Shown: piece after piece, positions 1-7,138 of the stretch
How positions within the stretch are numbered: position 1 is the first letter of the stretch
Layout: the number at the start of each line of letters is the position of its first letter
NCBI RefSeq assembly: GCF_024171945.1
Contig: NZ_JAMTCR010000004.1
Coordinates: 744,001-808,000 of the forward strand
Source: Actinokineospora globicatena
Lineage (GTDB): Bacteria > Actinomycetota > Actinomycetes > Mycobacteriales > Pseudonocardiaceae
DNA: 64,000 bases
Direction of reading: 5' to 3'
Position numbers and translations under genes: made by a program
Notes under the pieces: model-generated
What the model was told of the DNA's origin: nothing
Database searches by the model: none
Seen by the model: the letters and a program-made list of their open reading frames with translations, nothing else

Positions 1-1287
1 GCCGTACGACGGACGCTCCCGCTCGGGCTGGTGGTCACCTCGGTCGCGCTGGTCTCGGCGATGACGACGACCGCGGTCGCCGCCGCCGTGCCCCCGCCGC
101 CGCCCAACCCCAGCGACGCCGAGCTCGAGGGCAGCCGCGCCTCGGCCAAGGAGAAGGCGGGCGAGGTCGGCCGGTTGACCAACCAGCTCGCCGAGGCCGA
201 GTCCAAGCTGATGCGGTTGCAGGCCGAGGTCGAGGCGAAGCTGGAGGACGCCAACAAGGCCCTGGTCGACCTGCACGCCGCCGAGGACGCCGCGACCGCC
301 GCCCGGTCCGACGCGGACGCCGCGCGGCGGGAATCCGCCGGTGCGGACAAGGCCGTTGGTGACGCACGGCAGTTGCTCGACGACTTCGCGGCGGGAAGTT
401 ACAAGCAGGGAACGACCGTCGGCTCGCTGACCGCGTACCTGGGTGCGAAGTCCCCAGAGGACCTCTTGGACCGCGCGCACCTGCTCAACGCCGTCAGCGG
501 CAGCGAACTCGACGCGCTCGACAACATGGAACGCGCCCGCACCCAGAAGGCGAACGCCGACTCCCGGGCGCGAGCGGCGCTGAACGTCGCCACGCGGCGA
601 CAGACCGAGGCCGAGGAGGCCAAGCGCGTCGCCGACGAGGCCACCGCGACGGCCCAGCGCGCGCAGCAGGACCAGTTGGCGCGCTCGCGGCAGTTGTTGG
701 CCGACCGCACCTCCTTCGAGCGGCAGTTGGAGGAAGCGCAGGCCGAGGTCGGGGGACTGGAGAGCCAGCGGGAGCGCTACCAGCGCTGGCTCGCGGCCAA
801 GCAGCGGGAGGACGAGGAGAACGCGCGCCAGGCGGCTTCCGGCCGTCCCACAGCAGGGCCCTCGGCGGGCCGTGCGCGCACGGTGATCGAGCGCGCACTG
901 TCCCAGCTCGGCGTCGAGTACGCCTGGGGCGGCGGCAACAGCAAGGGGCCCACCCGGGGCATCCGCGACGGTGGTGTCGCCGACTCCTACGGGGACTTCG
1001 CCAAGGTCGGCTTCGACTGCTCCGGCCTGATGATCTACGCCTTCGCCGGTGTGGGCGTCCCCCTGCCGCACTACAGCGGTTACCAGGCCACGTCCGGCCG
1101 CCAGGTCCCGCTGTCGCAGATGCAGCCCGGCGACATGCTGTTCTGGTCCACTGACGGCCGGATCCACCACGTGGCCCTCTACATCGGCGACGGTCAGATG
1201 GTGGAGGCCCCGTACTCGGGGTCCGTCGTCCGCATCTCGCCCGTGCGCTACGGCGGCATCGTGGCGCACGCGACCCGGGTGCTGTAG
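1..1287 (+). CDS. NlpC/P60 (C40) cell-wall endopeptidase, RipA-like, 5' end outside window
   Basis: Secreted peptidoglycan hydrolase expected to cut stem-peptide bonds outside the membrane. The frame is open to base 1. The codons before the first in-window candidate (GTG at 31) carry on a signal sequence (two Arg, then a Leu/Val/Ala run ending near nt 105), so the true start lies to the left. A long Ala/Glu/Arg-rich coiled coil covers about nt 115-830. The catalytic domain follows, with FDCSGL (Cys codon 1018-1020) and HHVALYIG (His near 1168). This coiled coil plus C40 layout is that of mycobacterial RipA. In M. tuberculosis ripA/ripB lie directly before moxR1; here the moxR gene is 14.7 kb away. 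The gene ends one base before a convergent regulator gene. Confidence 0.9.
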   Translation, partial: AVRRTLPLGLVVTSVALVSAMTTTAVAAAVPPPPPNPSDAELEGSRASAKEKAGEVGRLTNQLAEAESKLMRLQAEVEAKLEDANKALVDLHAAEDAATAARSDADAARRESAGADKAVGDARQLLDDFAAGSYKQGTTVGSLTAYLGAKSPEDLLDRAHLLNAVSGSELDALDNMERARTQKANADSRARAALNVATRRQTEAEEAKRVADEATATAQRAQQDQLARSRQLLADRTSFERQLEEAQAEVGGLESQRERYQRWLAAKQREDEENARQAASGRPTAGPSAGRARTVIERALSQLGVEYAWGGGNSKGPTRGIRDGGVADSYGDFAKVGFDCSGLMIYAFAGVGVPLPHYSGYQATSGRQVPLSQMQPGDMLFWSTDGRIHHVALYIGDGQMVEAPYSGSVVRISPVRYGGIVAHATRVL

Positions 1288-1288
1288 C

Positions 1289-2404
1289 TCAGGCCACGAG
1301 CAGGCGCAGTCCGAGTTCCGCCGCGTGCAGGTGGATGAGCTCTCGGTTGCGTTCGGCCCACCGGCCGGTGGTGAGGTCTTCGCGGAGCTGGGTCACCGCA
1401 CGGCGTTCGGCTTCCGGCCCGACCCTCGTCCACACCGACACCGCGCGTCGCACGTGTTCGTCCAGGTAGGCCTCGGGCCTGCGCCAGTGCGCCTCGAAGA
1501 ACCCGTCGGCGCAGTCCCACGGGATGAGCACCGGCTCGATGCGCGCGTCGACCGCGGCGGCCAACTCGTCCACCGACGGCCTGCCGGTGACCAGGTCGGC
1601 GACCTCGGGCAGGTAGTCGCGGCTGAGCCAGAACCGCCGGTGCCACCCCGCGTCGCTGTCGTCGTGGGTGAACACGACCACCCGCCTGGCCACCCGGCGC
1701 AACTCCCGCAGCCCGGCGATCGGGTCCCGCCAGTGGTGCACGGTGCTGAACGCCATCGCCGCGTCGAAGGACTGGTCCGCGAACGGCAGGTTCTCCGCGG
1801 TCGCGGCCACGCACGGCGCCGCGTCCGGGGGCCGTTGCGCCCGCATCACCGCCGACGGCTCGACCGCGGTGACGTCGCGGTCGGACGGTTCGTAGGAGCC
1901 GGTACCCGCGCCGACGTTGAGCACCGTCCGCGCGTCCCCCAACGCGGCCCAGACCTGCGCGGCGATCCGCGGCTCGGTGCGGCGCGTGACCGGGTAGGCG
2001 TGTCCGATGTCGTCGTAGAGCCGCGCGCCGAGCGGCTTCAGCTGGTCTTCTGGCGTCGTCCTGATTCCCATCGCCCTTGCCTCCAGTTCCCGGTCAATCG
2101 CCTCGACCATCGCGGCGGTGCGGTCGCGTTGTTCGTGTAGCAGGCTGCGCAGGTTTCGCAGGTGCGCGACCGTGTCGGTCGTCGGGTCGTCGACTAGGTC
2201 CGCGATCTCGCGCAGCCCGAACCCCAACCGGCGGTAGGTGAGAACCTCGCGCAGCCGCTCCACGTCACTTGGTGAGTAGGCCCGGTACCCGGCGCTTGTC
2301 CGTGCGGACGGGCGCGCCAGGCCGATCTCGTCGTAGTGATGCAGCGTTCGGACGCTGATACCGGCCAGGTCGGCCACTCGCCCCACGGTCAGGTGCTCTT
2401 CCAT
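1289..2404 (-). CDS. MerR-family regulator fused to a class I SAM methyltransferase
   Basis: The 371-residue protein has a MerR DNA-binding domain at residues 5-75 (TVGRVADLAGISVRTLHHYD) and a dimerisation helix to about 110. A complete Rossmann methyltransferase follows from about residue 115. Its motif I is VLNVGAGTGSYEP (161-173), followed by an AVEPS acidic loop, AENLPF and a TVHHWRDP segment. The fusion suggests a sensor that regulates its own promoter while carrying or binding SAM; the methyl acceptor is unknown. ATG at 2404 is chosen because a MerR-type promoter with a 19-bp spacer ends exactly there, giving a leaderless mRNA. An in-frame ATG at 2425 would lie inside the promoter. It is convergent with the NlpC/P60 gene and is the last gene on this strand before the ABC-F gene. 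Confidence 0.8.
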   Translation of the reverse strand: MEEHLTVGRVADLAGISVRTLHHYDEIGLARPSARTSAGYRAYSPSDVERLREVLTYRRLGFGLREIADLVDDPTTDTVAHLRNLRSLLHEQRDRTAAMVEAIDRELEARAMGIRTTPEDQLKPLGARLYDDIGHAYPVTRRTEPRIAAQVWAALGDARTVLNVGAGTGSYEPSDRDVTAVEPSAVMRAQRPPDAAPCVAATAENLPFADQSFDAAMAFSTVHHWRDPIAGLRELRRVARRVVVFTHDDSDAGWHRRFWLSRDYLPEVADLVTGRPSVDELAAAVDARIEPVLIPWDCADGFFEAHWRRPEAYLDEHVRRAVSVWTRVGPEAERRAVTQLREDLTTGRWAERNRELIHLHAAELGLRLLVA

Positions 2405-2441
2405 GGTGTGACCATGGGGCATCACGTCGGGTGAGGGTCAA
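2405..2441 (-). promoter_or_regulatory. MerR-type promoter (19-bp spacer) for the MerR-methyltransferase gene
   Basis: On the minus strand, -35 TTGACC (2441-2436) and -10 CATGGT (2416-2411) are separated by exactly 19 bp, the long spacer typical of promoters untwisted by MerR proteins. The -10 ends six bases before ATG 2404, which predicts a leaderless transcript and autoregulation. No Shine-Dalgarno sequence is visible. Confidence 0.6.
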
Positions 2442-2491
2442 GCACCTCCCGCGCGATCTACTCCACAATGGACGTTTGGGCGTCGTTCGCG

Positions 2492-4060
2492 CTAGAGCGC
2501 GAGTCGGGGCCACGACCTGGTGTCGCGGAGGAGTTGCCGGTCGTGGGTGGCGATGACGACGGTGGCCGGGGTGACCTGGAGGGCGGCGGACAAGTCGTCG
2601 ACGAGGGCGGCGGAGAGGTGGTTGGTGGGTTCGTCGAGCAGGAGCACGTGCGGGTGAGCGGCCAGCAGTAGTGCCAGGTCCAGCCTGCGGCGAGTACCCA
2701 CGGACAGCTCAGCCGTGGGGCGGTTGGCGTCGTGTGCGCTGAGCAGTCCTAGGTCGGTCGGGCTGAAGCCGGGCTCGACCTGGTCGCACAAGTGCGCCGC
2801 GGTGCGGTCGCCTGGCAGGTCGGGCTCCTGGGCCAACCGTCCGATTCGGACCGGCGGAGCGTGCGTGACGGTGCCGGTGGTCGGGGTGAGGTCGCCTGCC
2901 AAGACGGCCAGGAGGGTCGACTTGCCCGCGCCGTTGGGACCGGTCACCACCAGCCGATCGCCGGGGGCCAGCGTGAGGTCCACCGGGCGCGCCAGTCTGC
3001 CCTTGACGCTCACAGCGGCGGCCCGCAGCGGCGACGGGTGGCGCGGCAGGTCTGGCATGGTGAACCGGGTCGGTGGCCGCGGGACCGCGACCACGTGCTC
3101 CGCGAGGTCCTCTTGGCGCCGGTGCACGGCTCGGACCAGACCGGGCGCGCGGGTGGCGCGGGTGTGCCTGCCGTGGCCCTTGCCGGGACGCCAGTTGTCG
3201 CGCAGCCGGTTCTGGGCCGCGGCGAGGTCATCCGCGAGGCGTTGGTGTTCAGCGACCTGGTCCGCGTGCAGCGACTCCCATCGGGCCCGTTCAGCCTGCC
3301 GGCCCTCGGTGTAGGCGGAGTAGCCGCCGCCGTAGACGCGGGGTCGGTCGTCGCTGGAGGGGTCCAGGTCGACGACTGTCGTGGCCACGTCGGCGAGGAG
3401 CGCGCGGTCGTGGCTGACCAGGACGACCACGCCCGGGTGCGCGCGGAGTCGTTCGGTGAGGTGCGCGAGGCCGCTCGCGTCCAGGTGGTTCGTCGGTTCG
3501 TCTAGCAGCAGGACGGGATGACCTGCCCCGAGCAGACAGGCCAAACGCACGCGGTGGTGCTGCCCGACTGAGAGAGTGCCAAGAGGGCGTGAGCGGTCGT
3601 TGATGGCATTCAGCGCGGCCAGTGACACCTCCACTCGCCGCTCGGCGTCCCAAGCGTCGAGAGTCTCGACCTCGGCGAGCGCGGCAGCATAAGAGTCGTC
3701 GGCACCGGGACGGGATTCGGCTAGCGCGGCCGTGGCCTCATCGAGATGGGCGAGGGCGGCGTGTGCCGCGGTCAGCTCGAGGTCGACCAGGGCACCGACG
3801 GTGTCGGTCGCGGTGAGCCGGATCTGCTGGTCGGCGACACCGACCGAGCCCGCGCGGTGGACCTCGCCCCGGTCGACCGGGAGGTCACCGGCGAGCACCC
3901 GGAGCAGAGTGGTCTTGCCGCGGCCGTTCTCGCCGACGATGGCGACCCGGTCGCCCGCGGCGGCGACGAGGTCGACACCGGCGAGCACGGGTCGTCCACC
4001 GAACGAGACGTGGACATCGCTGAGACGGACGTGCGCGGCGCGCACGAGGACAGCTGACAT
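2492..4060 (-). CDS. ABC-F ribosome-protection-type ATPase
   Basis: The 522-residue protein has two ABC ATPase domains and no membrane segment, the ABC-F layout. Walker A of domain 1 is GENGRGKT (43-50), and that of domain 2 is GPNGAGKST in the second half. Both domains carry LSVG-type signatures and LLLDEPTNHL Walker B segments. A long charged Arg/Glu linker with GKGHGRHTRATR lies between them, as in antibiotic-resistance ABC-F proteins that reach into the ribosomal exit tunnel to dislodge macrolides, lincosamides or streptogramins. The drug class cannot be told from sequence. GGAGG stands nine bases before ATG 4060. Upstream are a short leader peptide and hairpin, so attenuation control is likely. 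A housekeeping ABC-F role is possible but less likely with this leader. Confidence 0.85.
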   Translation of the reverse strand: MSAVLVRAAHVRLSDVHVSFGGRPVLAGVDLVAAAGDRVAIVGENGRGKTTLLRVLAGDLPVDRGEVHRAGSVGVADQQIRLTATDTVGALVDLELTAAHAALAHLDEATAALAESRPGADDSYAAALAEVETLDAWDAERRVEVSLAALNAINDRSRPLGTLSVGQHHRVRLACLLGAGHPVLLLDEPTNHLDASGLAHLTERLRAHPGVVVLVSHDRALLADVATTVVDLDPSSDDRPRVYGGGYSAYTEGRQAERARWESLHADQVAEHQRLADDLAAAQNRLRDNWRPGKGHGRHTRATRAPGLVRAVHRRQEDLAEHVVAVPRPPTRFTMPDLPRHPSPLRAAAVSVKGRLARPVDLTLAPGDRLVVTGPNGAGKSTLLAVLAGDLTPTTGTVTHAPPVRIGRLAQEPDLPGDRTAAHLCDQVEPGFSPTDLGLLSAHDANRPTAELSVGTRRRLDLALLLAAHPHVLLLDEPTNHLSAALVDDLSAALQVTPATVVIATHDRQLLRDTRSWPRLAL

Positions 4061-4093
4061 GGAGACGTGCCTCCGGAGGTGATGAGCAGGGAA

Positions 4094-4135
4094 GGGCGAA
4101 CCCCGGTGCGCCGGGCACCGGTGGAGGCGTCGCCC
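4094..4135 (-). promoter_or_regulatory. Attenuator-like stem-loop upstream of the ABC-F gene
   Basis: A two-tier inverted repeat lies between leader peptide and structural gene. The outer arms are GGGCGA/TCGCCC (4135-4130 with 4099-4094). The inner 7-bp stem is CCGGTGC/GCACCGG (4121-4115 with 4109-4103) with a 5-base loop. In mRNA sense it is followed by UUCCC. It starts three bases after the leader stop, where a stalled ribosome would disturb it. The ribosome-binding region CTCCGGAGG is itself self-complementary, which allows competing folds. Confidence 0.55.
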
Positions 4136-4136
4136 C

Positions 4137-4163
4137 TCAGAGGAAGAACAGCTGCTGCGTCAC
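4137..4163 (-). CDS. Eight-codon leader peptide MTQQLFFL for ABC-F attenuation
   Basis: A GTG-started minus-strand frame encodes MTQQLFFL then TGA. It begins at the predicted transcription start (TACCCT -10 at 4176-4171) and so would be translated without an SD sequence. It ends just before the stem-loop that precedes the ABC-F gene. Known ABC-F resistance genes use short leader peptides in which drug-stalled ribosomes prevent a terminator from forming. The layout here matches, but translation is inferred. Confidence 0.5.
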   Translation of the reverse strand: MTQQLFFL

Positions 4164-4209
4164 CCGGCCCAGGGTAGGCGGCGCCCACGCGCCGCACACC
4201 CGGTTTTCC
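4164..4209 (-). promoter_or_regulatory. Putative WhiB7/WblC-type promoter of the ABC-F leader
   Basis: Minus strand: -10 TACCCT (4176-4171), 17-bp spacer, weak -35 GTGTGC (4199-4194), and an A-rich block (GGAAAA) a few bases further upstream. An A/T tract just before a poor -35 is the known signature of promoters activated by WhiB7/WblC, which controls ABC-F genes in actinobacteria. Assigning WblC is inference. Confidence 0.35.
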
Positions 4210-4274
4210 GGTGCACCCGCGTCACCCTCGTCGATCCGTAGGCTGGTCTTGCCGATCGTCTTCGGGGAGTGGGA

Positions 4275-5072
4275 ATGGGCCTGGTCGCTGTCATCGGGGA
4301 TGTCGGGGGACACCCGGATCAGTTGCGGGGGGCGTTGGAGCGCCTTGGTGCTGGAGGTGGGGTGCTGCCGCCGGGGGTGGTGGTGGTCCAGGTTGGTGAT
4401 CTTGTCGATCGTGGACCGGACAGCCAGGGTGTGCTTGGCGTTGTGGCTGGGTTTCTGGAACGCCAGCCGGGGCAGTGGATTCAGCTCACGGGCAACCATG
4501 AGGCGCAGTACTTGCCTGGTGGCGAGGTGTTCTGGGCCGACCCGCTCGGTGACGACGGTGTGACTCGGCTGCGGCAGTGGTGGGCGGACGGGCGTCTGCG
4601 GGTGGCCGCTGCGGTGCGCACGGCTGAGGGGGACGAGCTGCTGATCACCCACGCCGGGTTGACTCTCGCGGGGTGGCAGGAGCTGGCGGAGCCCGGGTCG
4701 GCGGGGCAGGCGGCGGAGGTGCTCAATCGGCGGCCGGACCTGATTTGGCGCGTCGGTGACCACGGGCGGGACGCGGCGGCGGGTCCGTTGTGGGCGGAAT
4801 CGGGGGCGGCGCTGCACGAGCCGTGGATGGGGTATGCCGGTGTGGTGCCGTTCGGCCAGGTTCACGGGCATTCGACGGTGGTCCGGTTCGCCGATCGGGG
4901 GTGGCGGGTGACGGGGCGGGTGCGACAGCGCGCGGCGGTCGACTGGGACGCGCGGCACGTGCGGGTGCGCGTCGGTGGGCGGGTGTTCACCGGCGTCGAC
5001 CCCGGGCACGGGCGGACCGGCGCTGAGCGGTGGCACCCGTTGGTCCTGCCCGGTGCCACGTTGGTCGAGTAG
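4275..5072 (+). CDS. Calcineurin-like metallophosphoesterase
   Basis: 265-residue soluble protein with metallophosphatase motifs in order: IGDVGGH (residues 7-13), GDLVDRGPDS, GNHEAQ and, near the middle, ITHAG. These are two-metal PP2A/ApaH-type phosphoesterases acting on phosphoproteins, dinucleoside polyphosphates or similar esters; the substrate is not evident. The first motif is GDVGGH rather than the usual GDxHG, so the metal-binding His is displaced by two residues. ATG 4275 is preferred over in-frame GTG 4269 because GGGGAG (4264-4269) is correctly placed for it. The gene is divergent from the ABC-F leader promoter. Confidence 0.75.
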   Translation: MGLVAVIGDVGGHPDQLRGALERLGAGGGVLPPGVVVVQVGDLVDRGPDSQGVLGVVAGFLERQPGQWIQLTGNHEAQYLPGGEVFWADPLGDDGVTRLRQWWADGRLRVAAAVRTAEGDELLITHAGLTLAGWQELAEPGSAGQAAEVLNRRPDLIWRVGDHGRDAAAGPLWAESGAALHEPWMGYAGVVPFGQVHGHSTVVRFADRGWRVTGRVRQRAAVDWDARHVRVRVGGRVFTGVDPGHGRTGAERWHPLVLPGATLVE

Positions 5073-5090
5073 GCCGATACTCGAATCGGG

Positions 5091-5127
5091 TTGAGTCTCC
5101 AGTCGGTGGAGGGTGGACGCTGCTGCC
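5091..5127 (+). promoter_or_regulatory. MerR-type promoter/operator of the second MerR gene
   Basis: -35 TTGAGT (5091-5096), a 19-bp spacer holding the inverted repeat CTCCA-gtcgg-TGGAG (5097-5111), and -10 GACGCT (5116-5121) ending six bases before ATG 5128. Its geometry is the same as that of the promoter at 2405-2441, indicating leaderless, autoregulated expression. Confidence 0.6.
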
Positions 5128-6024
5128 ATGGGTGATCCGAGCGAGCTGTTCACCATCGGGCAGTTGGCCGCGCGCACCGGGTTGTCGGTGCGCACGATCC
5201 GCTTCTGGTCCGACAGCGGGGTGGTCCCGCCGACGACCCGGTCGTACGGGGGCTACCGGCTCTACGACGCCGAGGCGGTCGCGCGGCTGGACCTGGTGCG
5301 GACGCTGCGGGAACTTGGACTGGACCTGGACACGGTGCGCGACGTGCTGCACCGCCAGGTCACCGTCGCCGACGTGGCGGCGGCGCACGCCAGGGCCATC
5401 GACGCCGAGATCCGGGCGTTGCGGGTCCGGCGCGCGGTCCTGCGCTCGGTCGCCCGCCGGGGAAGCACAACCGAGGAGATGAGACTGATGCACGAGATGG
5501 CCAGGTTGTCGGCGGGGGAGCGGCAGCGCGTGATCGACGAGTTCGTCGACCGCACCTTCGCCGGGGTCGACGAGGGCGCACCGGGCGCGGGCATCGCGAC
5601 GGCCATGCGGCAACTGCCCGCGGACCTGCCCGACGACCCGACCGACGCCCAGGTCGACGCCTGGGTGGAACTCGCGGGCCTCGTCGCCGACGAGGACTTC
5701 CAACGCCGGGTCCGGCAGATGGCGGTGACCGGCGCCGCCGGTGCGCCACCCGTCGCCCACGACCCGGCACTGGTGGTCGAGCACGCCGCCCCCGCCGAGG
5801 CCGCCGGGATCGACCCGGCATCGCCGCGGGGACAGGAGATCCTCGCCAGGATCGCGGGCGGGTTGTCCACTGAGGACAGGCTGCGGCTCGCCGAGTCCAT
5901 CGAGACCTTCAGCGACCGCCGGGTCGAGCGCTACTGGCAACTCCTGGGAATCCTCAACGGCTCCACCCCGTTCGAGCCGAGAGTCCCAGCCTTCGAGTGG
6001 TTCGCGGCGGCCCTGCGCGGCTGA
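5128..6024 (+). CDS. MerR-family transcriptional regulator
   Basis: 298-residue regulator. A winged-helix MerR domain at residues 5-75 (FTIGQLAARTGLSVRTIRFW) contains the GYRLYD wing segment. A coiled-coil region follows, then a long helical C-terminal domain of about 190 residues with no motif I can name. No Cys-based metal site is visible, so the effector is probably an organic molecule. ATG 5128 coincides with the transcription start predicted from the overlapping 19-bp-spacer promoter. GTG 5113 would place the start inside the operator. No obvious target gene lies beside it, so autoregulation is the main inference. Confidence 0.8.
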   Translation: MGDPSELFTIGQLAARTGLSVRTIRFWSDSGVVPPTTRSYGGYRLYDAEAVARLDLVRTLRELGLDLDTVRDVLHRQVTVADVAAAHARAIDAEIRALRVRRAVLRSVARRGSTTEEMRLMHEMARLSAGERQRVIDEFVDRTFAGVDEGAPGAGIATAMRQLPADLPDDPTDAQVDAWVELAGLVADEDFQRRVRQMAVTGAAGAPPVAHDPALVVEHAAPAEAAGIDPASPRGQEILARIAGGLSTEDRLRLAESIETFSDRRVERYWQLLGILNGSTPFEPRVPAFEWFAAALRG

Positions 6025-6172
6025 CACCCCTCGCGGGTCGGTCGACTTGGCCGACCCGCGAGGTGGCCGGCTGGGGTAGGTCGATCATGCTCAAGATCAC
6101 GCCGAGCTGAGCAGCCCCCGATATACAGCCTACCGAGCCCGTGGCGGTGGGAGCGCGGGTGAAAGTTGGCCC

Positions 6173-6200
6173 TGTGGATGGCTGGCCGGGTTGTGGATGG
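6173..6200 (-). repeat. Paired DnaA-box-like 9-mers, 19 bp apart
   Basis: TGTGGATGG occurs at 6173-6181 and again at 6192-6200. On the minus strand each is CCATCCACA, a degenerate DnaA-box form. The same 18-19 bp pairing recurs at 22487, 26739 and 35087. Confidence 0.35.
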
Positions 6201-6219
6201 GTCCACTGGGGACTGGGGG

Positions 6220-6396
6220 TCAGTCCAGCAGGGGGCAGTGGGTGGGCTCGGTGGGGCTGAGCACGGGGGGTGGGGTGGGGCGGGCGCTGCCGTGGGGGGT
6301 GTGGGTGGCGGGGGTGGCCTGGTGGGCGGCCGCCGTCATGGGGAGGGTCGCCAGTAGGAGGGCGACTGCGCCTAGTGTTCTGGTGTGCGGCCGCAT
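6220..6396 (-). CDS. Small secreted Pro/Thr-rich peptide
   Basis: 58-codon gene starting at ATG 6396 behind GAGGAG. It encodes a basic N-terminus, a hydrophobic Leu/Ala stretch, a signal-peptidase-like site (TAAAHQA) and a short mature Pro/Thr/His-rich tail with one Cys near the end. It resembles no family I can name. The good ribosome-binding site and textbook signal peptide support a real gene. It stands alone, divergent from grpB. Confidence 0.5.
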   Translation of the reverse strand: MRPHTRTLGAVALLLATLPMTAAAHQATPATHTPHGSARPTPPPVLSPTEPTHCPLLD

Positions 6397-6535
6397 GGTG
6401 CTCTCCTCGTGCGGCTGGGGATCCCGGTGCGACCAGTACACCGCGTCGGGCGGGGGAAGCCATGACGGTCTTTCGGGGGTCACGTGTTACGTTGGCCCGC
6501 TGCCTTCGTCCCGACACCGTGAAGGAGCACTCCCC

Positions 6536-7099
6536 ATGCCCCCCATCAGCGACGACGACCTCCAGCGGGTGATCGTCGGCGAGGTCCGGCCGCACTCGGC
6601 GCCCATCGAGCTCGCCGACTACGACCCTCAGTGGCCCGCCCGCTACGCCGGTGAGGAGCAGCGGGTCCGCGCTGTCCTCGGGCCGGTCGTGCGGCGCCTG
6701 GAGCACGTGGGGTCGACCTCGGTCCCCGGGTTGGCCGCCAAGCCGATCATCGACATGCTGTTGCTGGTCCCCGACTCCGCCGACGAGGCCGCCTACGTGC
6801 CCGCCATGGAAGCGGCCGGGTACCCCCTGCGGGTGCGCGAGCCCGACTGGTTCGAGCACCGCCTGTTCAAGGGGCCGGACACCAACATCAACCTGCACGT
6901 GTTCACCGACGGCTGCCCCGAGGCCGACCGCATGCTCCGGTTCCGCGACTGGTTGCGCGCCAACGACGACGACCGCGACCACTACGCCGCGACCAAGCGC
7001 GCCCTGGCCACCAGGACCTGGCGGCACGTGCAGGACTACGCCGAGGCCAAGACCGAGGTCGTCGCCGCCATCATGGCCAGGGCCCAGCCGAACGACTAG
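6536..7099 (+). CDS. GrpB-family (UPF0157) nucleotidyltransferase-fold protein
   Basis: 187-residue cytoplasmic protein of the GrpB/UPF0157 family. It shows the family core HVGSTSVPGLAAKPIIDM, where the GS and downstream acidic residues form the nucleotidyltransferase-like pocket. Later segments FEHRLFKGP and NLHVFTDGCPEADRMLRF are also typical. Some relatives are fused to dephospho-CoA kinase, but no activity is established for stand-alone members. ATG 6536 follows AAGGAG at 6522-6527. It is convergent with the S9 peptidase gene, 39 bp away. Confidence 0.85.
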   Translation: MPPISDDDLQRVIVGEVRPHSAPIELADYDPQWPARYAGEEQRVRAVLGPVVRRLEHVGSTSVPGLAAKPIIDMLLLVPDSADEAAYVPAMEAAGYPLRVREPDWFEHRLFKGPDTNINLHVFTDGCPEADRMLRFRDWLRANDDDRDHYAATKRALATRTWRHVQDYAEAKTEVVAAIMARAQPND

Positions 7100-7138
7100 G
7101 ACCCAGCTGAGCGACCAAGGCCCAGCAGTCAGGGCGGT

